DNA of 27,687 bases from Candidatus Atribacteria bacterium (GTDB lineage Bacteria; Atribacterota; JS1; SB-45; 34-128), in contig DMCY01000004.1 of NCBI GenBank assembly GCA_003451675.1, forward strand, positions 1 to 27,687, written 5' to 3'. A program made the position numbers and the translations under genes. The notes beneath the pieces were generated by a model, which had not been told where the DNA came from, ran no database searches, and worked only from the letters and a program-made list of their open reading frames with translations. Positions 16,482-24,084 of the stretch are shown piece by piece (the stretch's first letter is position 1; each line of letters begins with the position of its first letter).

Positions 16482-17447
16482 GTGATGGATATTAATAATA
16501 TAAAAATTAAAGTGGAAGATTTATCAGATAATTATGGAAAGTTTATCATAGAACCGTTAGAAAAAGGTTATGGTGTTACCCTTGGTAACTCCCTTAGAAG
16601 AACTTTATTATCTTCTATGGGGGGAGCGGCTGCAACCGCTATTAGGATTGAAGGAATTACCCATGAATTTGATACTATTCCGGGAGTTAAAGAAGATGTA
16701 ATTGAAATAATTTTAAATATTAAAGAATTAGTAGTTAAAATGTTTACCGATGAACCACAGATTTTAAAATTAAAGGCAAAAGGTAAAAAAACATTAACTG
16801 CAGCAGATATAACCCCCAATATTAATGTAGAAATACTTAATCCTGATTTAAAGATAGCTACTTTAAATAGCAACGCTAAACTAGATATGGAGATAGTAGT
16901 TGAAAAAGGAATGGGTTACTTGCTCGCTGAAAAAAATAAAAAATCGGATCAATCAGTAGATACCATATTTATTGATTCTTTTTTTTCGCCTATTACAAAG
17001 GTACGCTATGATGTGGAAACTGCCAGTCTGAGTCAATTTTCTAATTACGATAAATTAACTTTGGAAATATTTACTAATAAAAGCATTTTACCCGATGAAG
17101 CTTTGAGTAAATCAGCAAATATATTGATTAAATATTTAAAGATATTTACTAAGTTTTCTCCCGAAGATGTTGAATTAGAGGGCGAACTTATTTCAAGAGA
17201 AGAAAAAGAAAAGAGCGAAAAAGAAAAAATCTTAAATAAAACCATTGAAGAACTAGATTTTTCAGTTCGCTCGTATAATTGCCTAAAAAAATCCAATGTA
17301 AATACATTGAGAGATTTAGTTAACTACTCTCCGATGGAGGTTATAAAGATAAAGAATTTAGGAAAGAAATCTTTGGATGAAATAAAAGAAAAAATAGCTA
17401 AGTATGGATTTGTCTTAGGTGAAAAAATGCACCAGGAGGATTTTTAG
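16482..17447 (+). CDS. rpoA: RNA polymerase alpha subunit
   Basis: RpoA, about 321 residues. The N-terminal assembly domain contains GYGVTLGNSLRRTLLSS and GAAATAIRIEGITHEFDTIP. The C-terminal domain (residues about 250-315) has the helix-hairpin-helix LRDLVNYSPMEVIKIKNLGK that binds UP elements and activators. The start is ambiguous: GGAGG at 16468-16472 favours GTG 16482 or ATG 16485, while the longest in-frame start (TTG 16476) is too close to it. It is followed directly by rplQ. Confidence 0.97.
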   Translation: MMDINNIKIKVEDLSDNYGKFIIEPLEKGYGVTLGNSLRRTLLSSMGGAAATAIRIEGITHEFDTIPGVKEDVIEIILNIKELVVKMFTDEPQILKLKAKGKKTLTAADITPNINVEILNPDLKIATLNSNAKLDMEIVVEKGMGYLLAEKNKKSDQSVDTIFIDSFFSPITKVRYDVETASLSQFSNYDKLTLEIFTNKSILPDEALSKSANILIKYLKIFTKFSPEDVELEGELISREEKEKSEKEKILNKTIEELDFSVRSYNCLKKSNVNTLRDLVNYSPMEVIKIKNLGKKSLDEIKEKIAKYGFVLGEKMHQEDF

Positions 17448-17448
17448 G

Positions 17449-17802
17449 ATGAGGCACAAGAAATTAAAAGGAAAATTAGGTCGCAGTAGTAGTCATAGAA
17501 GCTCTTTGTTGGCTAATTTATCTATTTCACTAATAACTCATAAAAAAATTGAGACCACATATACTAAAGCAAAAGAAGTTCGAAAGTATATAGAAAAATT
17601 AGTAACAACAGCTAAAAATAATAATTTGCAAGCTCAGAGAGAGGTACAAAAAGTTATAAGAAATAAAAAAGCTTCTAAAGTATTATTTGAAGAAATTAGT
17701 CCAAAGTATTTAGAGAGAAATGGCGGCTACACACGTATTGTGAAAACAGGATTTCGCAAAGGCGATGCCGCACCTTTAGCTGTAATTGAATTTGTAGAAT
17801 AA
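17449..17802 (+). CDS. rplQ: 50S ribosomal protein L17
   Basis: L17, 117 residues from ATG 17449, one base after the rpoA stop, with AGGAGGA at 17434-17440. A longer reading starting inside rpoA was rejected. The beginning MRHKKLKGKLGRSSSHRSSL and the ending GGYTRIVKTGFRKGDAAPLA are diagnostic. L17 is near the tunnel exit. It closes the alpha operon and is followed by a clear terminator hairpin. Confidence 0.97.
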   Translation: MRHKKLKGKLGRSSSHRSSLLANLSISLITHKKIETTYTKAKEVRKYIEKLVTTAKNNNLQAQREVQKVIRNKKASKVLFEEISPKYLERNGGYTRIVKTGFRKGDAAPLAVIEFVE

Positions 17803-17818
17803 ATAAAGCAAAAAAGAT

Positions 17819-17887
17819 AAAAGGTTAAAAAGTCCTATATTAAAGCTGATTATTTGACAGTTAGACTTTTTAACCTTTTGATTTTTA
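17819..17887 (+). terminator. Intrinsic-type terminator after rplQ
   Basis: A perfect 16-base inverted repeat: aaaaggttaaaaagtc at 17819-17834 pairs with gactttttaacctttt at 17864-17879. It is followed by gattttt. The stem is AT-rich, the loop is 29 bases, and the downstream T-run is modest. Given its position 17 bases after the rplQ stop, it is the likely end of the ribosomal transcript. Confidence 0.75.
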
Positions 17888-18235
17888 ATAATTTGGTTAG
17901 CTGGTTACTTGGTTAGCTAATTAATTTAGTCTTTAGTTTTAGGTACAGGTTTTCAGTTATCAGTATATAACTAAAAATTTAAAACGAAAAGCGAAAAACC
18001 ATAATTCAAAACTCAAAACTTTTTCTCTCAATACTAAATTTTAAGTTTTAGTTTTTGCTTCTTTTCCTTTTCATTTTTGCTATATAGTATACGAGATAAG
18101 AAAGATGAAACTCAATATATAAAACAATATGTTTAAATTTTAAATTTTGAGCTATGGCTTTACATTTTGCGCTTTTCGTTTTTCGCTTACTATACGCTCT
18201 ATGCTCTACGCTAAAGTACGATATACGATTTATGG
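17888..18235. repeat. rplQ-ecfA1 spacer with inverted word repeats
   Basis: No gene is visible. Tandem 8-mers (gttagctg-gttacttg-gttagcta) lie at 17895-17920. A block at about 17971-18020, with acgaaaagcgaaaaaccata and then attcaaaactcaaaact, is mirrored at about 18141-18188 by tttgagctatggctttac and gcgcttttcgtttttcgc. The two could pair across 120 bases. cgata/tacgag words (about 18083-18098 and 18216-18229) and tatacgctctatgctctacg (18191-18210) complete the spacer. No clear ribosome binding site precedes ecfA1. Confidence 0.72.
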
Positions 18236-19075
18236 GTGAACATTTTGATTAAAATAAAAAATCTAAGTCACGTATACAATTATCACAAAAAAGATCAAAT
18301 AAAAGCTTTGGATTCTATTAATTTAGAAATAAAGAATGGCGATTTTATTTCTATTATAGGTTCGAATGGATCGGGAAAATCTACTTTAGCTAAACATATG
18401 AATTGCTTGCTGCTTCCTACTGCTGGAGATATTTGGGTAGATAAAATTAATACCAAGAATAAGAGCAAAACATGGGAAATAAGACGAAAAGTGGGCATGG
18501 TATTTCAAAATCCAGACAATCAGATTATTGCAACTACAGTAGAAGATGATATAGCTTTTGGTTTGGAAAACATTGGAATAAACACAAAACTTATGAGAAA
18601 ACGGGTTGATTGGGCTTTGGAAGTTGTAGAAATGGAGGATTATAAAAAAAGTGAACCTCATTTACTTTCAGGTGGGCAAAAACAAAGAGTAGCAATTGCT
18701 GGAGCAATTGCTTTGCGCTCTTCCTATTTAGTTTTAGATGAACCTACGGCAATGCTTGATCCCCAGGGTCGAAAAGAGGTTATAGATATTGTTAAGAAAT
18801 TAAATCGAGAAGAGAATATTACCATAATTTATATTACTCACTTAATGGAGGAGGCGGCTGAGTCCAGCCGGGTAATCGTGTTAGATAAAGGGGAAATTGC
18901 TCTAGCAGAAAAACCTGAGGAGGTATTTACTCAAATAAAGGTTTTGAAACAATTAAGATTGGATGTTCCTCAAATAACCGAACTCGCCCTAAGATTAAAT
19001 AAAAGAGGAATAAATATATCTCCTCATACATTGAAAGTTGAGGATATGGTGGAAAGTTTATGTTTATACGTTTAG
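18236..19075 (+). CDS. ecfA1: ECF transporter ATPase subunit A1
   Basis: ABC-type ATPase of an energy-coupling factor transporter, 279 residues. Walker A (GSNGSGKST, 42-50), the Q-loop in VFQNPDNQI, the signature LSGGQKQR and Walker B YLVLDEPTAM are all present, with a switch His in YITHLMEEA. The VFQNPDNQI form is typical of EcfA/CbiO. It pairs with EcfA2 to power uptake of vitamins or metal ions by a separate S component. The start is taken as GTG 18236; the ribosome binding site is poor. It overlaps ecfA2 by 16 bases. The substrate cannot be told. Confidence 0.94.
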   Translation: MNILIKIKNLSHVYNYHKKDQIKALDSINLEIKNGDFISIIGSNGSGKSTLAKHMNCLLLPTAGDIWVDKINTKNKSKTWEIRRKVGMVFQNPDNQIIATTVEDDIAFGLENIGINTKLMRKRVDWALEVVEMEDYKKSEPHLLSGGQKQRVAIAGAIALRSSYLVLDEPTAMLDPQGRKEVIDIVKKLNREENITIIYITHLMEEAAESSRVIVLDKGEIALAEKPEEVFTQIKVLKQLRLDVPQITELALRLNKRGINISPHTLKVEDMVESLCLYV

Positions 19076-19941
19076 AAAATTTGTGCTTTACCTATAGTTT
19101 GGGAATGCCCTTTGAAACGGAAGTATTAAAAAATATCAATTTAGAAATTGATAAAGGTGAATTTATTGGTCTAATCGGACATACTGGTTGCGGAAAAACA
19201 ACTTTAATTCAGCATTTTAATGGTTTGCTTACACCGACTTCTGGTAAAATTTATGTCGAAGGAGTAGATTTAAATAAAAAAGGTGTTAATCTTAAGTTAA
19301 TAAGACAAAAAATAGGTTTGGTGTTTCAATATCCCGAGAATCAATTGTTTGAAGAAACAATTGATCAAGAAGTAGCCTTTGGTCCAAAAAAATTAGGTTT
19401 ACCAGAAGGGAAAATTGAAAAAAGAGTCAGAGAAGCCTTAAAAATGGTCGACCTTGATTATAATCTCTATGCAGAACGTTCTCCTTTTTCTCTAAGCGGA
19501 GGGGAGATGCGTCGTGTCGCTTTAGCCAGCATACTTTCCATAAGACCAAAAATGTTGATTTTAGATGAACCTACCGCCAATCTTGATCCGCGGGGTAGAG
19601 ATAATATATTATCCGAGATAAAAAAAATACATAATAATTTCGGGATGGGTGTGATTTTAGTTTCACACAATATGGAAAAAGTTGCTGAGACAGTGAATCG
19701 TCTTTTAGTAATGCATCGAGGAGAGATAATTATGGACGGTGCTCCCCGGGATATTTTTGAGAAGCATGCCAATGATCTAATGAAGGTGGGCTTAGGACTT
19801 CCGCAGGTAACTGAGTGTATGCATAAATTAAAAGAAAAAGGAAAAGATGTATATACTGGGGTATTAACTGTAGATGATGCTGAAAGAGAAGTTTTAAAAA
19901 AAATAAAAAACAATAAAGAGATAAATGTTCAAAGAGTTTAA
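19060..19941 (+). CDS. ecfA2: ECF transporter ATPase subunit A2
   Basis: Second ECF ATPase, 293 residues. Walker A is GHTGCGKTT, the Q-loop VFQYPENQLFE, the signature LSGGEMRR and Walker B MLILDEPTAN. The FEETIDQEVAFGPKKLG segment is characteristic of EcfA2. It starts inside ecfA1, with GGTGG upstream, so the two are translationally coupled, as is common for this heterodimer. ecfT follows after 30 bases. Confidence 0.95.
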   Translation: MFIRLENLCFTYSLGMPFETEVLKNINLEIDKGEFIGLIGHTGCGKTTLIQHFNGLLTPTSGKIYVEGVDLNKKGVNLKLIRQKIGLVFQYPENQLFEETIDQEVAFGPKKLGLPEGKIEKRVREALKMVDLDYNLYAERSPFSLSGGEMRRVALASILSIRPKMLILDEPTANLDPRGRDNILSEIKKIHNNFGMGVILVSHNMEKVAETVNRLLVMHRGEIIMDGAPRDIFEKHANDLMKVGLGLPQVTECMHKLKEKGKDVYTGVLTVDDAEREVLKKIKNNKEINVQRV

Positions 19942-19971
19942 TATACAAAATTATCAAGAAGATGGAGAAAA

Positions 19972-20769
19972 ATGAGAATATTAAGGAATATTAGCTTTGG
20001 TCAGTATATCCCAAGGGACTCTTTAATTCATAATTTGGATCCCAGAATAAAAATATTGAGTTGTTTAGCTATAATTATAAGCTTATTTCTGATAACAGAA
20101 TATTTAGGATATTTCATTTTAGGAAGTTTTGTACTAATTAGTATTATTATTTCTAAGGTACACCCAAAATTTGTATTTAGGGGTCTGCGTCCCATATTAT
20201 TTATCATTGTATTTACTTTAATAATCCATCTTTTTATGACTGAAGGAAAAGTAATTTATCAGTTAGGCTTTTTAAAAATAACCCAGGAGGGACTAATAAA
20301 AGGCCTGCTTATTTCTTTTCGATTACTTATCCTAATTTTAACTACCTCCCTGCTTACCCTGGCTACCTCTCCCATATCTTTAACTGATGGAATAGAAAGG
20401 TTATTATCTATTTTTAAATTCATAGGTATGCCCGCTCACGAAATAGCTATGATGATGACTATAGCACTGAGATTTATTCCGACTTTATTGGAAGAGACAG
20501 AAAAAATAATGAAAGCTCAAATATCTCGAGGTGCAGACTTTGAAAGTGGAAATATTTTTAACCGAGCAAAAAATTTAATTCCTATTTTAATACCATTATT
20601 TGTTAATGCGTTTCGACGTGCTGATGAATTAGCCATTGCTATGGAAGCTAAATGCTATAGAGGGGGAGAGGGTAGGACTCATTACAGAGAACTAAATATT
20701 AAAAAAGCTGATATCTTAACTTTTATCTTAACCGTAGTTATTACTATTATGGTGAGTGTAATGTTTTAA
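19972..20769 (+). CDS. ecfT: ECF transporter transmembrane subunit T
   Basis: EcfT, 265 residues, the membrane coupling protein linking the ATPases to S components. The N-terminus GQYIPRDSLIHNLDPRIKI is typical. Several hydrophobic segments follow (about residues 28-55, 65-85, 105-135), with another at the C-terminus. The cytosolic coupling helices contain the Arg-Gly motifs ISRGAD and CYRGG, where EcfT proteins usually have ARG-type motifs. No S-component gene is nearby, as expected for a shared (group II) ECF module. It starts at ATG 19972 with GGAG upstream. Confidence 0.95.
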   Translation: MRILRNISFGQYIPRDSLIHNLDPRIKILSCLAIIISLFLITEYLGYFILGSFVLISIIISKVHPKFVFRGLRPILFIIVFTLIIHLFMTEGKVIYQLGFLKITQEGLIKGLLISFRLLILILTTSLLTLATSPISLTDGIERLLSIFKFIGMPAHEIAMMMTIALRFIPTLLEETEKIMKAQISRGADFESGNIFNRAKNLIPILIPLFVNAFRRADELAIAMEAKCYRGGEGRTHYRELNIKKADILTFILTVVITIMVSVMF

Positions 20770-21265
20770 ATTAGTATCACATATCGAATATTGTGTATTG
20801 CGTGAAAAAAAACAGCTCAAAGCGAAAAGAGAAAATTTAGAGAATTCAGAAGCCAGAAGTCAGAATAGAAATGTATTGCGTATATCGCGAAGAAATATAG
20901 CGTGGAGCGTTTAGCGTATATAATTAGTTAATTAGTTAGCTAGTTACTTGGTTAGCTAGTTAAAAAACAGAAGAAGAAAGCCAGGAGCCAAATTAGGTAT
21001 ATAGTGAAGAGGGTTAGCCAGTTTACCCGTTACCCGGAACAAATTGTATTTCGTATAAAATACAGTAACAAGTAATATCTAATGAGCAATAAAGTGTAGG
21101 TTTCAGGTTTCGAGTTACAAGTTTATAGAAAGCTCAAAGTGCTAGGAGTTTATATTATCATAGGCCCCTTTGATGAACTGTAAACCGATAACTTGTATCT
21201 AAAATCAACGACTAAATTAATTAACTAACTAGCAAATCAGTTAACCAGCTAACAAAAGGGAAAAA
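20770..21265. repeat. ecfT-truA spacer with several repeat types
   Basis: No gene is visible in 496 bases. In order: cgaatattgtgtattgcgtg (20785-20804); an agaagccagaagtcagaata word (20846-20865); gcgtatatcgcg (20878-20889); tandem agcgtgg-agcgttt-agcgtat words (20899-20918); 8-mers (20925-20963); a purine-rich agccaggagcc word (about 20979-20989); and a ggttagccagtttacccgtt block (21010-21029). A copy of the longer dispersed unit (21060-21140) and complement 8-mers (about 21217-21253) follow. The arrangement again mirrors about the middle. The truA ribosome binding site is weak (aaaggga). Confidence 0.72.
21060..21140. repeat. Long dispersed repeat unit, copy 2
   Basis: It begins tacagtaacaagtaat and continues through taatgagcaataa, tttcaggtttcgagttacaa and gtttatagaaagctcaaa. 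The last part (gagttacaag, tttatagaaa-ctcaaa) is almost the same in copy 3 at 23810-23900. The first half matches copy 1 at 12525-12604. Limits are approximate. Confidence 0.6.
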
Positions 21266-22012
21266 ATGATTAACATAAAGCTTACCATAGAATATGAAGG
21301 AACTAAATATTATGGCTGGCAAAGACAAAGAGGTCTTTTAAGCATACAGGGAATTTTGGAAGAAAAAATATCCCAGATTACCCAAGAAAAAATAGTACTT
21401 AATGGTTCTGGAAGGACCGATGCGGGAGTGCATGCACTGGGCCAAGTAGCAAATTTTAAAACTAACAGCTCTATTCCTTTAGTGGAATTACCTTTTATTC
21501 TAAACCGCATGTTACCTTTAGATATCAGGATTAAAAAAGCAGAAAAGGTAGATAATAATTTTCATGCCCGCTATAGTGCAGTTAGTAAAATTTATCATTA
21601 TTATGTTTTAAATTCTAATCAAAATAATAACTACCTGTCTATTTTTCTAAGAAATTATGTATACTGTGTTTATAAGAATATAAATTTAAAAGAGATGAAA
21701 AAAGCCAGTAAATTTTTGCAAGGAGAACATGATTTTACATCTTTTGCCTGTTCGGGGAGTGGGATTGGAAATTGGAAAAGGAAAATTAAAGATATAAGCA
21801 TAATCAAGAAAGGAAATATATTTTGTTTTCACCTTGAGGCAGATGCTTTTTTATATAAAATGGTTCGCACCATTGTCGGTACTCTCTTGGAAGTGGGTAA
21901 TGAGAAGATAAATTATTTGGAGATAAAGGAGATATTGGAAGCTAAAAATAGAAAAATGGCAGGTAAAACTGTCCCTGCCAAAGGACTATTTTTAATGAAA
22001 GTAAATTATTAA
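21266..22012 (+). CDS. truA: tRNA pseudouridine(38-40) synthase
   Basis: TruA, 248 residues, converts uridines 38-40 of the tRNA anticodon arm to pseudouridine. The beginning IKLTIEYEGTKYYGWQRQ and the catalytic motif GRTDAGVHALGQ (Asp52) are present. The DFTSFACSG and AFLYKMVRTIVGTLLEVG segments complete the active-site region. Its place between ecfT and rplM matches Firmicutes order. ATG 21266 is used. Both flanks are unusually long repeat-filled spacers. Confidence 0.97.
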   Translation: MINIKLTIEYEGTKYYGWQRQRGLLSIQGILEEKISQITQEKIVLNGSGRTDAGVHALGQVANFKTNSSIPLVELPFILNRMLPLDIRIKKAEKVDNNFHARYSAVSKIYHYYVLNSNQNNNYLSIFLRNYVYCVYKNINLKEMKKASKFLQGEHDFTSFACSGSGIGNWKRKIKDISIIKKGNIFCFHLEADAFLYKMVRTIVGTLLEVGNEKINYLEIKEILEAKNRKMAGKTVPAKGLFLMKVNY

Positions 22013-22546
22013 TTGACCAATTAGCTGATTAGCCAATTTATCAATTATATTAGTTAGCCAGTTACCCGGTTTACCGGTTGGCCAGTTAAATTAGTCGTTA
22101 GTGAATAGTCGTTAGTACTAAATACAAGATGCGAGATATAAATTAATTTAATTATCAGGCTAACCATCTTAACGAGATACGATTTACGAGATACGAGATA
22201 CGGATATAGTATCGCGTAAAGAAAATCAGAATTTAAAACCCAAAACTTTTATAATGTATAGCGGACAACGTGTAGCGTTTGGTTATTTAAATAAGAAACA
22301 TTTTTACTTACCAAAACAAAACTATGATTATTTTACATCATCTTTTTACTATCTTCTAAGATGAGAGGGAATAAGTAAGAACTATTTCTAAAAATATTCT
22401 AAAAAAGATGAATTTATTTGCGTTGTGTAATTTTATATTTTTCGTTTTTATTATACAAACCAGCTAACTAATTGTGTAAATAACACACTAATTTTTTTAC
22501 GCAATACGTAATACAATATTATACTAGTTAGTGTACATTTTAGTGG
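22013..22546. repeat. truA-rplM spacer, repeat-filled part
   Basis: No gene is visible. 8-mer-like words occupy about 22013-22088 (ccaattagctgattagccaa, then gttagccagttacccggttt). gtgaatagtcgttag (22099-22113) follows. cgagata-type words lie at about 22173-22201. A tatagcggacaacgtgtagc word (22257-22276) and complement words (aaccagctaacta, 22459-22471) come next. The region 22290-22440 is plain AT-rich with no recognised feature. The remaining part (22547-22782) holds a terminator-like hairpin, a promoter and the rplM leader. Confidence 0.65.
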
Positions 22547-22603
22547 GATAATAAGAAAGAGAAAAGAATATTTGTTGCTTTTGTTTTCTTATTATCTTTT
22601 TTC
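22547..22603 (+). terminator. Terminator-like hairpin upstream of rplM promoter
   Basis: gataataagaaa at 22547-22558 is the exact reverse complement of tttcttattatc at 22585-22596, and the stem extends inwards imperfectly (aaaag/ctttt). Six T residues follow directly (22597-22602). It would end transcription from truA before the rplM promoter. The stem is AT-rich, so its efficiency is uncertain. Confidence 0.6.
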
Positions 22604-22645
22604 TCTAGTTCTTTTTTTCACGCGATACTCGATACGAAATTTAGC

Positions 22646-22674
22646 TTGACATCAGGGCTTGATTATATTAAAAT
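22646..22674 (+). promoter_or_regulatory. Sigma-70-type promoter for rplM-rpsI
   Basis: A perfect -35 box TTGACA at 22646-22651 and a -10 box TAAAAT at 22669-22674 are separated by 17 bases. This is the best promoter match seen in the window. It lies after a terminator-like hairpin and leaves a transcribed leader of about 100 bases before rplM. That length could hold an autoregulatory r-protein leader, but no specific fold was recognised. Confidence 0.75.
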
Positions 22675-22782
22675 TTATTATGTTATTTTCTAATAAAAAA
22701 AAGCGTTTTAAGGGGAATGGATAATTAATTTATTTTTTTTAAGATAAACCATATATGAAATTATTGGGCAGGGAGGAATAAA

Positions 22783-23226
22783 GTGAAAACCTACAGTGCA
22801 AAAGCAGAAGATATTGACAGAAAATGGTATCTAATTGATGCAGAAGGAAAAATATTGGGGAGATTAGCTACTAAGATAGCTACAATATTAAGAGGAAAGA
22901 ATAAACCAACCTACACACCATCTATGGATTTAGGTGATTATGTAGTGGTTATAAATGCTGAAAAGATAAAAGTAACCGGAGATAAACTCAAAGGGAAAAT
23001 ATACAAGTATCATACCTCTTATCCAGGAGGTTTAAAAAGCGTTATTCTGGAAACATTATTGAAGAAAAAACCGGAATTAGTGGTGAAAAAAGCAGTTCAA
23101 GGCATGGTTCCTCATACAAAATTGGGTAGAGCAATGATTAAAAAGTTAAAGATTTACAAGGGGAATGAACACCCCCATCAAGCTCAAAAATTAGAAAAAA
23201 TAACTAAGCACGAAGAAGGAGGTTAA
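22783..23226 (+). CDS. rplM: 50S ribosomal protein L13
   Basis: L13, 147 residues. It begins [20 protein letters not shown] and contains [20 protein letters not shown] and [20 protein letters not shown], both diagnostic. L13 is an early 50S assembly protein. GTG start 22783 has GGGAGG at about 22772-22777. It is transcribed from the promoter at 22646-22674 with rpsI 4 bases downstream, the usual pair. In Firmicutes the leader of this operon is often an RNA element bound by L13; that is a possibility here only. Confidence 0.98.
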   Translation: MKTYSAKAEDIDRKWYLIDAEGKILGRLATKIATILRGKNKPTYTPSMDLGDYVVVINAEKIKVTGDKLKGKIYKYHTSYPGGLKSVILETLLKKKPELVVKKAVQGMVPHTKLGRAMIKKLKIYKGNEHPHQAQKLEKITKHEEGG

Positions 23227-23230
23227 ATAC

Positions 23231-23623
23231 TTGTCACAGACAAAAAGTTATGGTACCGGAAGAAGAAAATCCTCAATTGCCAGAGTTTGGTTAGTCCCTG
23301 GCAAAGGTAGTATAAATATTAACAAAAGAACATTAGATAATTATTTTGGACGAGAATCTTTATCGACTGTAGTAGAGAAACCTTTAGAATTGGTAAATAA
23401 AAAGAATGAATTAGATGTTTTTGCTAAAGTAGAAGGAGGGGGCATTACTGGCCAAGCAGGGGCGTTACAACATGGAATTGCTAGAGCCCTTTTACAATAT
23501 GATCCTACTTTGCGCTCAATCTTAAAGAAAGAAGGTTTATTAACTCGGGATGCAAGGATGAAAGAAAGAAAAAAATATGGTCAAAAAGGCGCTCGGGCCA
23601 GATTCCAATTTTCTAAGAGATAA
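23231..23623 (+). CDS. rpsI: 30S ribosomal protein S9
   Basis: S9, 130 residues. It starts [20 protein letters not shown], contains [20 protein letters not shown] and ends [17 protein letters not shown]. The final Lys-Arg contacts P-site tRNA. The start is TTG 23231, with GAAGGAGG upstream inside the end of rplM. A strong terminator follows within 20 bases. Confidence 0.98.
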   Translation: MSQTKSYGTGRRKSSIARVWLVPGKGSININKRTLDNYFGRESLSTVVEKPLELVNKKNELDVFAKVEGGGITGQAGALQHGIARALLQYDPTLRSILKKEGLLTRDARMKERKKYGQKGARARFQFSKR

Positions 23624-23640
23624 TTATTTTTACATCATTG

Positions 23641-23688
23641 AAAAGAGAAAGGTTAGCCAAGTAGTAAGGCGCCTTTCTCTTTTTTTTT
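23641..23688 (+). terminator. Intrinsic terminator after rpsI
   Basis: aaaagagaaagg (23641-23652) pairs exactly with cctttctctttt (23672-23683) around a 19-base loop, followed by more T residues. It lies 17 bases after the rpsI stop. It is a convincing end for the rplM-rpsI operon. Confidence 0.85.
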
Positions 23689-23809
23689 AGTTTTTTACTG
23701 AAAACTAAAAAAACTTTATTCTTGGTTTAATTTAATTACATAGGAATTTCTTTTTCCTTAAGCCCTAATTAGTATTTAGTATATAGTGAATAGTATCTAG
23801 TAAATAAAT

Positions 23810-23900
23810 ACAGTAATGAGTAATGAGTTATTAGTTATTAGTAATAAGTTGTAAGTTCCAGGTTTTGAGTTACAAGTTACAAGTTTATAGAAAACTCAAA
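23810..23900. repeat. Long dispersed repeat unit, copy 3
   Basis: It begins acagtaatgagtaatgagtt, continues through tagtaataagttgtaagtt and ccaggttttgagttacaagt, and ends tttatagaaaactcaaa. It is the longest of three related units (others at 12525-12604 and 21060-21140), all on the + strand. Internal 7-base periodicity (gtaatga) is visible. Limits are approximate. Confidence 0.6.
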
Positions 23901-23924
23901 AGAAGCGTATCACCATTTTTCATA

Positions 23925-23943
23925 AACAGGCGAGACGCCTGTT
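23925..23943. repeat. GC-rich palindrome 4
   Basis: aacaggcg (23925-23932) pairs exactly with cgcctgtt (23936-23943) around a three-base loop (aga). It is followed by ctacggg. It resembles the three hairpins at 145-257 in size, composition and the ctac tail, although its stem sequence differs. Confidence 0.7.
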
Positions 23944-24084
23944 CTACGGGAAGGCTGGGGGATGTTATCGTATCTTTAACATTCGTATTTTTTTCCGCAA
24001 TTGTTCCCCGCGCCTATACGCTAATTAAATACTAACAACTAATTTACCTTTTATAATTATTTTCTCTTTTTAAGGAAAGAAACA

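Larger units (their letters stand above)
23689..24084. repeat. rpsI-racemase spacer with repeats and one palindrome
   Basis: No gene is visible. agtgaatagtatctagtaaa words lie at about 23783-23802. A copy of the longer dispersed unit follows (23810-23900), then a GC-rich hairpin (23925-23943). A cctatacgctaattaaatac word is at 24013-24032 and a ctaacaactaattt word at about 24032-24046. No good promoter was found. An AAGGAAAG site precedes the next gene. Confidence 0.68.

Noticed and set aside
17854..17882. TTGACA with a weak -10 in the loop of the rplQ terminator
   Set aside because: The -10 region is poor (TTTGAT) and the site lies inside the terminator hairpin; it is probably chance.
22290..22440. 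Possible small gene or RNA in the long truA-rplM spacer
   Set aside because: Only very short frames without ribosome binding sites and no tRNA-like fold were seen. It is plain AT-rich sequence.
31..24084. Possible CRISPR arrays in the repeat-rich spacers
   Set aside because: The repeats are 7-8 base degenerate tandem words without unique spacers of constant length, and no cas genes are present.
31..24084. Assembly artefact as explanation of the word repeats
   Set aside because: The words occur in many separate spacers with base differences and intact flanking genes in normal order, which is not the pattern of a misassembly. Long-read confirmation would settle it.
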